Shown here one piece after another: positions 18,807-28,192 of a DNA stretch of 39,667 bases (position 1 is the first letter of the stretch; every line of letters begins with the position of its first letter). Origin of the DNA: an uncultured Clostridia bacterium. Lineage in GTDB: Bacteria; Bacillota; Clostridia; TANB77; CAG-508. The notes below the pieces were generated by a model. It was not told where the DNA came from, did no database searches, and saw only the letters and a list, made by a program, of their open reading frames with translations. Location: positions 1-39,667 of the forward strand of contig CALXME010000011.1 of assembly GCA_944389395.1 (NCBI GenBank). Reading direction: 5' to 3'. Both the position numbers and the translations under genes were made by a program.

Positions 18807-21800
18807 ATGAAAAGAAAGTTAGAAAAGATTGTTCTTGTTATTTTAATTATTCAAACTATGATTTTGGGAAATTTTATGTTTGTATTAAATAGCATTGTTA
18901 AAGCAGTAAATGAAGAAAACAAACAAAATGCTAGTACAGAACAAGTTGAACAAGAAAATATGGATAAACAAAAGGAAGAGAATGTTTGGTTAGAACAAAG
19001 AATATTAACAAACAAAATATTTAATAAAGAGGATAAAAACTATAGAATTATGCAATTGCAATTAGAAACTATATTTCAGGAATACCCATCTCCTATAAAA
19101 GACTCATACTTGGAACTACAAGCACCAAAATTAAAAGATGGTAATTATCCTGTTATGGTAATTGTTGAAACTCCAGAAACTTTAGCAACAAATGGAAAAC
19201 TTATAACAGAAGAGGAGTATCAATATGATTCTTCTAATGGGATAACTAAAATAGCAATAAATAATCCAGAACAAGATGGGAAAGTTGTTTGGAATAAAAC
19301 AGGTGTGGATAAGTATGTGGTTACTTACATATTTAATAGCATTGATATTGTAGAAGAAGCAACTTTAAATACGAATTTAAAGTTATCTTTATATGATGAA
19401 AATAATACACAGATTACAAAAACAAATGAGATACAAATCACACCACAAGAAATAGATGGTATAGTAGAAGTTAATGTTACTAATTTGGAAAATGAGATAT
19501 ATAAAGGTAAATTATATCAAGGAATAGATAGAGAAATTTCTGAAAATATATCATTACAAGTAAATTTATTAGATAATATAGATAAAATTATAATACAAGA
19601 AGATTTTTCACAAATGAATTTGTCTAATATTTATACAAAAAATATAGAAGTAGAGAGAGAAACTTTAAAAAATATTTTAGGAGAAAAAGGAAGTATAACT
19701 ATTATTGATAAATTTACAGGTCAGCAATTAGGTAAAATAGATAATGAAAATAATATATTTCAATTACCAGACAATATTTCAGAAATTATAATCGAAACTA
19801 GTAAGCCTGAAAAAACAGGAGTAATAAAACTAAAAACAACAAAAGTAATAAAGAAAAACGAAAAAGAAATAGTAAAATCGATACAAGACATGAGATATTG
19901 TTTGAATACATTTTATATGCAAGGAGATATTCAAAGTAATTTAGCTAATACATCTAGTTTGATAAAATTATTAGAAACACAAACTTCAGCTTCTTTGCAA
20001 ATTAATAAAACTGATTATTCAGCAATGATAACAAATGAAAACGTAGAAATTAAGGTTGTTTTAAATAGTAATAATGAAAAATATGAATTATATAAAAATG
20101 CATTTATTAAAATTACATTACCAGAAGAGTTTGAGAAAATAGAAGTTACTTCTATTAAATTATTAGACGAAGAAGAACTTTATATAAAACCAGGAACAGC
20201 TAGATTACAAGGCAATGTTATCTCTATGGAGCTAGCTGGTGAGCAAACTGCTTATAAAGAACCATCTATTAATGGAGCAACGATTATTATTACAGCCAAT
20301 TTAACAACTAGTAAAAAACAAAAAAATGTAAATAAACAAATTACACTAGAATATACAAATGAGAATGCACTTCATTATGCTGATAATCAAAATTATGGAA
20401 AAGAAACCAAAGACATTAAAATTACATCTTATGCTAATATTATTACTACAAATCAAATAGAAGAATATGATTTAGAAGTTATTAATAATGAAGGTAGTAA
20501 TACAGCAACATTACCTATAAAATCAGAAGATAAACAATTCACTGTATCTTCAGAAGTTATTAATAATGAGCAATCAACAATAAAAGATGTAAAAATATTG
20601 GGTTCATATCCAACTGAAAATACTGTATCAGAAAATACGATAAAAGCATTAGTAGAGCCAATACAAGTGGAAGGTATTGATTCTACAAGAGTAAAAGTTT
20701 ATTACACAGAAAATGAAAATGCTAATACAGATTTAACAGATGATAAAAATGACTGGAAAGAAACAATGCATGATAGTGAAAATGTAAAGAAATATATGGT
20801 AGTAACAGATCAATTGACAGAAGAAGAAAATTTGAATTTTTATTATAATGTACAAGTTCCAGAAAACTTAGATTATAATAAAACATTAAACGAGGGTTAT
20901 GAAATCTACTATACAGATGAGAATACTATGGAAAAAAACGTCAGAGTTAAGAGTTTGAAATTAGAAACGGGAAAAGGACCAGTAGTAGATGTAAAATTAA
21001 ATGCTAAAATGGGTGGACAAGATGTATCTACTGTGCATGAAGGAGAAACAATTTCTTATGAAATAACAGCAGAAAATACAGGGACAGAAGCGGTAACAGA
21101 TTTACAATTAATAGGTAGTGTACCTGAAGGAACTGTTTTTGTGACAGAAAGGCAAATTGTACCAGGAGAAAATTCTGATTCTATCCAAGAAGGACTTGTG
21201 GAAGATGCTAATAAAAAAGAAGTAAATTATGAAAATATACAATTGCAACCAGGAGAAAAAGTGACAAAAACATATCTTGTTAAAGTAAAAACAGGTATAG
21301 TGGATACAGTAAATAAGATATCTAATACTATTCAAGCTAAATATGGAGATGTTGTAAAAAATTCTGAAACAGTAGAAAATAGTATCGAAAAAGGGGAGCT
21401 TTCTTTAGAAATATTACCAGTTGACTGTTTTAACGATGAATTAGAAGTAGGTTCTTATTATCGTTATGGTGTTTTAGTAAAAAATATAACAAATACAAAG
21501 TTAGAAAATATAAAGTTGAATTTTGAATGTGAAAATATAAAAATCGAAAGTATAATGTACACAGATACTGATGGAGCAGTGACCGAATTACCAGAAGTAA
21601 CTGAATATACAATTCCTTCTATTGATGCAGGTAGTTTTGAAAAAATTTATTTTTCAATATATGTAGAACCTTTTACAGATGCCCAAACTAAAGAAGTTGT
21701 TATAGCTACAACAGCAACGGTAAATGATACAAAATATTTTTCAAACGAGAGAAAAATAAATATAACAAGTGTTTTAGGAGAGGTTTCTATTACTTCAGAA

Positions 21801-23330
21801 ACAGAAGGACAATATATAAAATCTGGAGAAGAGGTTGTTTATCAAATTAAAGCAACCAATTCTGGAATTCAAGGACTACCTTTTATCACAATACAAGATA
21901 CTATTTCAGAATATTTAGAAATAGAAAGTGTAGAAGTTGATGGAGTATTGTTACAAGAAGGAGAATATGAGATATTACAAGATTTAGAAAGCACAAATTC
22001 TGTTTTAACAATTGAAGATTCTTTAGACGTAGGACAAACGAAGACATATACAGTTAGAGGTTATGTATTAGATGATTTACCAGTATTTACAGAAGTACAA
22101 GAAGTTGTAAACAAAGTAGTTATGTATGCATATTCAATGGAAATTGCTAATGCACAAATAATACATTTATTAGATATTACACCAGAGGAAGAACCAGGAG
22201 AAAACCCGGATGACAACCCAGACGACAACCCAGACGATAATCCAGATGATAATCCAGACGATAATCCAGACGACAACCCAAGTGAAGAACCATCAGAAGA
22301 ACCAGATGATGAAATTGTTTATAAATTAGTGTCTGGTATTGCTTGGTTAGACCAAGACGAAAATGGTAAAAAAGATACTAATGAACCACTTTTACAAGGA
22401 ATTTCAGTAAAAGCTTTTAATATAGAAACAAATCAGTATCAGGTAGACAAAGATGGAAATCAAATACAAGCAACTACGAATGGCAATGGAATATATACTC
22501 TAAGCTTGCCACAAGGAAAGTATATTTTAATATTTGAATATGATAACGAAAAATACATGTTAACTACTTTTGAACAAACTAATGTATTAGATGAAGATAG
22601 CTCTAAAGTTATTAATAAAAATGTTACAATAGATGGAACTGAAGTAAATGTAGATACAACAGAAGTTATTACAATTGAAAATGATAATATATCTTATATT
22701 AATATTGGTTTAAAAAATCGTAAAATATATGACATGAAACTTGAAAAAACAATTTCAAGGGTAATAGTCCAAAATTCTAACGGAACCCAAGTGGTAGAAT
22801 ATCAAAATGCTAATTTTGCTAAAGTAGATTTGGATGCAAAATTATTGAATAGTACAAATGTTATAGTAGAATATAATATTAAAGTGACAAATGAAGGAGA
22901 AGTACCTGGTTATATTAGGACAATAGTAGATTATATGTCACCAGAGTATAAGTTTAGTTCAGAACTTAATAAGGATTGGTATCAGGTAGATTCTAATTTG
23001 TGCAATAGTAGTTTATCAAATGAAAAGATAAATCCTGGCGAGAGTAAAGAAATAACATTAACATTGACAAAACAAATGACAGAAAACAATACAGGAACTG
23101 TAAATAATTTGGCAGAAATAGCAGAAAGTTATAATGAGCAAGGATTTAAAGATATTGATTCAACAGAAGGAAATAAGGTTCAAGGAGAAGACGATATGGG
23201 TTCAGCAGATTTACTTCTAAGTATTAAAACAGGACAAGTTGCTACTATCTTATTTGTTGTATTTATTGGCATAGCTATTGTTGGAACAGTTGCTTACATT
23301 ATTATCAAAAGAGTAAATAAAAGGATATAA
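18807..23330 (+). CDS. Giant surface protein A2 (paralogue of A1)
   Basis: A 1507-aa protein with a signal segment (about 9-31), then a polar Gln/Glu/Asn stretch. It shares A1's architecture block by block: IYKGKLYQGIDRE, ASLQINKTDYS, the DUF11-like domain near 724 (VKLNAKMGGQDVSTV), and further DUF11-like repeats. The hinge (1133-1158) is six exact NPDD units. Next come an SdrD-B-like domain (about 1173, SGIAWLDQDENGKKD), the MKLEKTISRVIVQNSNG domain, and the C-terminal helix (about 1477-1500) with a KRVNKR tail. The closing region NNTGTVNNLAEIAESYNEQG is nearly the same as in A1. No sortase motif. It lies 21 bases before B2. The paralogy suggests tandem duplication of an A-B pair. Confidence 0.82.
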   Translation: MKRKLEKIVLVILIIQTMILGNFMFVLNSIVKAVNEENKQNASTEQVEQENMDKQKEENVWLEQRILTNKIFNKEDKNYRIMQLQLETIFQEYPSPIKDSYLELQAPKLKDGNYPVMVIVETPETLATNGKLITEEEYQYDSSNGITKIAINNPEQDGKVVWNKTGVDKYVVTYIFNSIDIVEEATLNTNLKLSLYDENNTQITKTNEIQITPQEIDGIVEVNVTNLENEIYKGKLYQGIDREISENISLQVNLLDNIDKIIIQEDFSQMNLSNIYTKNIEVERETLKNILGEKGSITIIDKFTGQQLGKIDNENNIFQLPDNISEIIIETSKPEKTGVIKLKTTKVIKKNEKEIVKSIQDMRYCLNTFYMQGDIQSNLANTSSLIKLLETQTSASLQINKTDYSAMITNENVEIKVVLNSNNEKYELYKNAFIKITLPEEFEKIEVTSIKLLDEEELYIKPGTARLQGNVISMELAGEQTAYKEPSINGATIIITANLTTSKKQKNVNKQITLEYTNENALHYADNQNYGKETKDIKITSYANIITTNQIEEYDLEVINNEGSNTATLPIKSEDKQFTVSSEVINNEQSTIKDVKILGSYPTENTVSENTIKALVEPIQVEGIDSTRVKVYYTENENANTDLTDDKNDWKETMHDSENVKKYMVVTDQLTEEENLNFYYNVQVPENLDYNKTLNEGYEIYYTDENTMEKNVRVKSLKLETGKGPVVDVKLNAKMGGQDVSTVHEGETISYEITAENTGTEAVTDLQLIGSVPEGTVFVTERQIVPGENSDSIQEGLVEDANKKEVNYENIQLQPGEKVTKTYLVKVKTGIVDTVNKISNTIQAKYGDVVKNSETVENSIEKGELSLEILPVDCFNDELEVGSYYRYGVLVKNITNTKLENIKLNFECENIKIESIMYTDTDGAVTELPEVTEYTIPSIDAGSFEKIYFSIYVEPFTDAQTKEVVIATTATVNDTKYFSNERKINITSVLGEVSITSETEGQYIKSGEEVVYQIKATNSGIQGLPFITIQDTISEYLEIESVEVDGVLLQEGEYEILQDLESTNSVLTIEDSLDVGQTKTYTVRGYVLDDLPVFTEVQEVVNKVVMYAYSMEIANAQIIHLLDITPEEEPGENPDDNPDDNPDDNPDDNPDDNPDDNPSEEPSEEPDDEIVYKLVSGIAWLDQDENGKKDTNEPLLQGISVKAFNIETNQYQVDKDGNQIQATTNGNGIYTLSLPQGKYILIFEYDNEKYMLTTFEQTNVLDEDSSKVINKNVTIDGTEVNVDTTEVITIENDNISYINIGLKNRKIYDMKLEKTISRVIVQNSNGTQVVEYQNANFAKVDLDAKLLNSTNVIVEYNIKVTNEGEVPGYIRTIVDYMSPEYKFSSELNKDWYQVDSNLCNSSLSNEKINPGESKEITLTLTKQMTENNTGTVNNLAEIAESYNEQGFKDIDSTEGNKVQGEDDMGSADLLLSIKTGQVATILFVVFIGIAIVGTVAYIIIKRVNKRI
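22203..22280 (+). repeat. In-frame 12-bp repeat encoding NPDD units
   Basis: Six tandem 12-bp units (AAC/AAT-CCA/CCG-GAY-GAY) run from 22203 to 22274, plus a partial AAC CCA. The codons vary at third positions between copies, so the units have been kept at protein level rather than freshly duplicated. A1 has an Asn/Asp-rich hinge in the same place but without this repeat. Confidence 0.95.
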
Positions 23331-23351
23331 TAGAAAGGAGGAAATAAAAAA

Positions 23352-26300
23352 ATGAAAAAATTAAAGAGAAATATTTTGATTTTTATTAGTTTATTGATAG
23401 CCTTCTTTGTATTTATTCCTAATGTTTCAGATGCAGCTTCTTATAGTCGTTTATCTGATATGATAGAAGATAAGGGAAATGCCGAAGGAAAAACTGTTGA
23501 TGTTTCATTTAGTACATTAACTAATAATAATAATAAAACTTTATATTGTATCCAACACGGAATAGGTTTTACTAGAGCGACTTATAAAGTAAAACGATAT
23601 ATTCATATAGAGGGAAATGTTGCCAAAAACAAAAATGGAGTAAAAAAATCTAGTCGTTATAATGGGGTTTTAGGATATGTAATAGCTAAAAAACAAGGTT
23701 TTGGAGATGGATTCCCTAATTATACAGCAGCTCAAATAGTTATTTATCATATTATTAATAATTGGTTTTCTACAGTTGGAAGTGATTTAGGTGTAAATAT
23801 GAGTTATTCAGGTAATAATGAGTTGGAAAACTTAAATCAACCACTTTACAAACACGGTGCAGAATTATATGCCGAAGCTTGGGATGATTATGCTAATGTG
23901 ATAGGTACTGCTACTACCAATGTATCTATGGTAGATAAAACATCTAAAAATGCAACTAGTAAAAAAATAGGTATACAAAATGTTATAGAAAATAATGTAG
24001 AATATGTTAGAGCAGGACCTTTTAAATATCAATATAGTGCAGGTACAATGTCTTCTATTACAGTGAGAGATCAAAATGGAAAAAATCTTAGTGTTGTTTT
24101 AGAACAAAAGAAAAATAATACTTATCAAAAAATAAATGCAAGCAATATTAGGAGTAATGGAAGTTTCTATATTAAATTTAAAGCAAGTGATTGTGTTACA
24201 AAACTTACAGTAATACCACAATTAAAAATAACTTCTTCAAAAATATATTCTGCAGATTTGTGGTTTTTACAATCTAATAATGGACAAAACTTATTGTATA
24301 CACAAACTAGTTCAGCTGACTTTCCTACCAAGAATTTTAATTTTACTTATAGTTTGACAAGTGCAGTAGCAATAGAAAAAGTAGATATGAGTAATAATAA
24401 TGTAAAATTAAAAGATGTACAATTTATTATTAAAAATCTTTCAAATAATAAATTTGTAAAAGTAAATTCTAATGGTATTATTACATTTGTTGATGAAGCT
24501 CAAGCACAAGTATATAAGACTGGTAGCGATGGTAGAATATATGTGGGAAATTTGCCAGTAGGACCTTACCAATTTATAGAAAAATATAATCCAAATAAAG
24601 GATATGAAAATAATGTCGGAGTCACGTCAAGTAAAATATATGCTAATCCTCATTTTGCAGTAAACGGACAATACATTAAAGTGTATAATTTATTAGGATT
24701 GGACGAACCAGATAAGGTAAATTATGGTTTAGTAAAATACATAAAAGATACAACCAAACCAATACAAGGAGTAAGATTTAAAGTTTGGGTAAAACCAGAA
24801 TCAGAACCAGGAAGAGAACCACAAACTTCAGATAGTAAATATTGGACAAATGGAAATTATACAGGGGCATCACAATTTGCAAAAGACTATTTAGCATGGG
24901 CAGAGAAAAAACAAAAATATGACCTTTATAAAGAATATAGTGCAAAAATAGATGGAGAATACACAACAAATGCAAACGGACAAATATCTTTTTCAAATTT
25001 ACCAGATATTTTAACATATTATGCACAAGAAATAGGATTACCAAGTGATAAAGAAGACTATTTCGACATTGATAATCCATCTACTGTAACATTAAAACCA
25101 AGCACTACAACTACATTTACAGATACAAGAATTGCAATAGACTTAGAAGGATTTGTATGGCAAGAAGAAGGGCAAGGAAAACAACATACAACAAATAATC
25201 TATATGATGCAGGAAAAGAAAGACTAGTTTCAGGAATAAAAGTAGTATTGAAAAAAGATGGTACAGAAGTAGATTCTACAACAACAGATTCACAAGGTCA
25301 TTATGAATTTAAAAAGTTAAAAGTAGAGGATTTAGAGCAATATGTAGTAGAATTCGAATATAATGGAATGAAATATTATTCTATTCCAACAATGGTCGAT
25401 GAAGAAAATGGTTCTAAAGCATCTGATTTAGAAAATATGAGGGAAGATTTAAATAATCGATACAATACAATAGATAAAAATCAAGAAACAAACGCAAGTG
25501 ACACAACAGGTGTAGACTATAATGTTTCAGACTATAAAAGTGAGATTGTGTATACTCCAAATGATGATTATGCACAACCAAAATATAATTTAAGAGCATC
25601 TACAGATGGAATTTGTGATTTATCATCTAACAAATTCTATAATCCTGCTAATGATTATATTTATAATATCAATTTAGGTATTAAAGAAAGAGAACAACCA
25701 GACTTAGCATTAACAGAAGATATCGATAGGGTAGAAATATCATTTAATGGTACATCACATACTTTTAAATATGGAGAAAGAACAGAGGCTGTATTGGAAC
25801 AAGTTTCTGATAATATGACAGAAAAATTTGAAGGAAATTATGCAAATATGTCTTATACAAGAACATTATTCCCTTCAGATATTGCACATCCATCTGATGG
25901 TTTAGAAGTAAAAGCTGTTTATAAAATAGGACTAGAAAATCAAGCAACAACATTAACAGGTATTGTCAATGAATTTAAATTCTATTTTGATGATGGTTAT
26001 GAGATAACTTCTACTGAAATCGAATTATCAAGAAGTTATAGTGAAAATAAGATAGATAATATAGATGTTCAAAATGGTTTTGCAGTTGTTAAAGTAAATC
26101 AAAATACTCAATTATCAGCACAAACAAGACAATATGTTTATATTGTAGCTAAAGTAAAAACTAGTACAATGGAAGAATTATTAATAAGAAATACATCCAA
26201 TGCTATTACTTTAAATAGTGTTGCAGAAATTACATCTTATACTACTTTAGAAGATGGAAAACCAATCGCAGGAGTAGATGTAGATTCAAGACCGGATAGT

Positions 26301-27974
26301 GTAGATATTAATAATTTGAAGACTTTTGAAGATGATACAGATAGAGCACCAGGATTTAACTTAATGTTACAGGAAGAAAGATTAGTAAGTGGAACTGTTT
26401 TTGAGGATAAGGCTGTATATACACAAGAACAACAAGAACAAGGAAAAACAGAAGAAGCAATAAACTCAGGAGAAGAAAGAAAAGGTAATGGGTATTATGA
26501 TGACGGAGAACCTAAATTAGATAATGTTGCAGTAAGATTAACAGATACAAATGGAAACACAGTTGATAGATATGATTTGGAAACAAATCAATGGGTTCCA
26601 GCAGAAACAACGACAGATGAAAACGGTAATTATACAATAGATGGAATTATTCCTGGTTCATATCAAATAAGATATACTTGGGGAGATCAAGAATACTTAG
26701 TAGAAAATTATAAAAATACAATTGTAGACGAAAATACTTATCAAGCTAAATTAGCAGATGAATATTGGTATAGTGATGCTTTCAAGTCTAGTCATAATGA
26801 AACAGGTGTAAGATATTCTGATGCATTAGATGATAGAGAATTAAGAAATCAAATAGATGAGCAGTCTAATGATATGAAATATCAAACATTAACAGATATA
26901 AAACAAGGAAATAGTAAAATGACATCTATAACTCCAAACTTTAGAGTGAACTATGAATATAGTCAGCATAATGAAGAGGTTACAAGTTTTTATAATACAG
27001 AATATACAGTAACAACAGATTATAAAGATGGTTGGACTGTAATGATTAAAGCCGATAATTATAACAATAAAATTAACGAAATAGATTTAGGAATTATTAG
27101 AAGAGCAAAACAGGAATTAAAATTAGATAAGCATGTAAAAAGATTGCTTGTAACATTACAAAATGGTCAAGTATTGATAGATGCTAATGTAGTAGAAAAA
27201 GATGGTGTTTATCAATTAGAAAATAATGTAGAAGATACAGTTTATATACCAATTTCAAATGCTTCTGCCGGAATGTTGAAAATAGAAAGTAATAATGAAA
27301 TTATTCAATCAGCTAATTTAAATGTTACATATCAATTTGATATACGTAATATAGGAGAAGTAGAATACTTAACAGAGGAATACTATAATTATGGTAAACT
27401 TCCAGCAACAGAATCGGAAAGAGAAGCAACAGTAGTAAAATTAAAACCAGAATCTATGATGGATTATATGGATAATGCAAAAATTATATTACAAACAGAA
27501 GAGTGGACAGTATTAGAAAAACCATATCAATTAGTAGAAAATGGATTACTTTCACCAGATGTTGAAGATGGTGTAAATAGTGTTCAAAAAGTAATGCAAA
27601 TAGATAATATGATGAAAGATGAAAATGCTTATTTATCACCAATAGGAATGCAAAATTCAAGTACTACTACAATAGAAATGGAAGTTTCTAGATTGTTATC
27701 TCCAACAGAAGAATTTGATGTGGGAAATGATGCTGAATTAATTAGAACTGTAAAAACAGGTGGAGCTATTTTAATAGCAACACATGGAAATTATGACCCT
27801 GTAAATACACCACAGGAACAAAGAGAAAATGATGATTCTACAGCAGAAGGTATTGTTTTAACAGATCCAACAGGTGAAAATCGTGATTACATTATTTTAA
27901 TTACGGTAGGAATTACAGCAATGCTCGTACTTGGAGTTGGAATTATTCTTATTAGAAAATATGTATTGAAATAA
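23352..27974 (+). CDS. Giant surface protein B2 (thioester-type head, CnaB/SpaA repeats)
   Basis: A 1540-aa paralogue of B1. The signal segment is at about 8-28. The head has YCIQHG (C66) and TAAQIVIYHI (Q128), the Cys and Gln pattern of thioester adhesin domains that can bind host or surface amines covalently. A SpaA-like domain follows (about 338-430, IEKVD and FIEKYNP), then a Cna-B domain near 595 (LEGFVWQEEGQGKQHT), a central region like B1's, an SdrD-B-like domain near 1010, the QELKLDKHVKRLLVTLQNG domain (about 1254), and a membrane helix (about 1510-1532) ending IRKYVLK. DPTGE precedes the helix where B1 has PPTGG. AAAGGAGG lies upstream of the ATG. The thioester is inferred, not proven. 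Confidence 0.8.
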   Translation: MKKLKRNILIFISLLIAFFVFIPNVSDAASYSRLSDMIEDKGNAEGKTVDVSFSTLTNNNNKTLYCIQHGIGFTRATYKVKRYIHIEGNVAKNKNGVKKSSRYNGVLGYVIAKKQGFGDGFPNYTAAQIVIYHIINNWFSTVGSDLGVNMSYSGNNELENLNQPLYKHGAELYAEAWDDYANVIGTATTNVSMVDKTSKNATSKKIGIQNVIENNVEYVRAGPFKYQYSAGTMSSITVRDQNGKNLSVVLEQKKNNTYQKINASNIRSNGSFYIKFKASDCVTKLTVIPQLKITSSKIYSADLWFLQSNNGQNLLYTQTSSADFPTKNFNFTYSLTSAVAIEKVDMSNNNVKLKDVQFIIKNLSNNKFVKVNSNGIITFVDEAQAQVYKTGSDGRIYVGNLPVGPYQFIEKYNPNKGYENNVGVTSSKIYANPHFAVNGQYIKVYNLLGLDEPDKVNYGLVKYIKDTTKPIQGVRFKVWVKPESEPGREPQTSDSKYWTNGNYTGASQFAKDYLAWAEKKQKYDLYKEYSAKIDGEYTTNANGQISFSNLPDILTYYAQEIGLPSDKEDYFDIDNPSTVTLKPSTTTTFTDTRIAIDLEGFVWQEEGQGKQHTTNNLYDAGKERLVSGIKVVLKKDGTEVDSTTTDSQGHYEFKKLKVEDLEQYVVEFEYNGMKYYSIPTMVDEENGSKASDLENMREDLNNRYNTIDKNQETNASDTTGVDYNVSDYKSEIVYTPNDDYAQPKYNLRASTDGICDLSSNKFYNPANDYIYNINLGIKEREQPDLALTEDIDRVEISFNGTSHTFKYGERTEAVLEQVSDNMTEKFEGNYANMSYTRTLFPSDIAHPSDGLEVKAVYKIGLENQATTLTGIVNEFKFYFDDGYEITSTEIELSRSYSENKIDNIDVQNGFAVVKVNQNTQLSAQTRQYVYIVAKVKTSTMEELLIRNTSNAITLNSVAEITSYTTLEDGKPIAGVDVDSRPDSVDINNLKTFEDDTDRAPGFNLMLQEERLVSGTVFEDKAVYTQEQQEQGKTEEAINSGEERKGNGYYDDGEPKLDNVAVRLTDTNGNTVDRYDLETNQWVPAETTTDENGNYTIDGIIPGSYQIRYTWGDQEYLVENYKNTIVDENTYQAKLADEYWYSDAFKSSHNETGVRYSDALDDRELRNQIDEQSNDMKYQTLTDIKQGNSKMTSITPNFRVNYEYSQHNEEVTSFYNTEYTVTTDYKDGWTVMIKADNYNNKINEIDLGIIRRAKQELKLDKHVKRLLVTLQNGQVLIDANVVEKDGVYQLENNVEDTVYIPISNASAGMLKIESNNEIIQSANLNVTYQFDIRNIGEVEYLTEEYYNYGKLPATESEREATVVKLKPESMMDYMDNAKIILQTEEWTVLEKPYQLVENGLLSPDVEDGVNSVQKVMQIDNMMKDENAYLSPIGMQNSSTTTIEMEVSRLLSPTEEFDVGNDAELIRTVKTGGAILIATHGNYDPVNTPQEQRENDDSTAEGIVLTDPTGENRDYIILITVGITAMLVLGVGIILIRKYVLK

Positions 27975-27978
27975 ATGA

Positions 27979-28004
27979 AAGAGCTAATTAGCTCTTCTTT
28001 TTTT
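27979..28004 (+). terminator. Terminator of surface cassette 2
   Basis: A short stem AAGAGC/GCTCTT (27979-27984 with 27991-27996), a TAATTA loop and a T-run to 28004, just after the B2 stop at 27974. Confidence 0.75.
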
Positions 28005-28192
28005 CGAATGGATATTGCAATTTTTGCTATTGTGTAATAAAATAAAAGACATATAAAAGCTAAAAAAGAAAATAAAAATAGATAGATATCATAAAATGTA
28101 AAAAACTTTTTATCGATAACTTACCAAAAAAGACAAAAACCACAAAGGACAAGTTGTAAAATGATGCTATTAATGTGAAAGAGGTGGTAAGG

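Noticed and set aside
28005..28192. Spo0A boxes upstream of spoIIE
   Set aside because: Two loose matches to TTTGTC occur on the minus strand, but neither is close enough to the 0A-box consensus in such AT-rich DNA, and no convincing -10/-35 pair was found.
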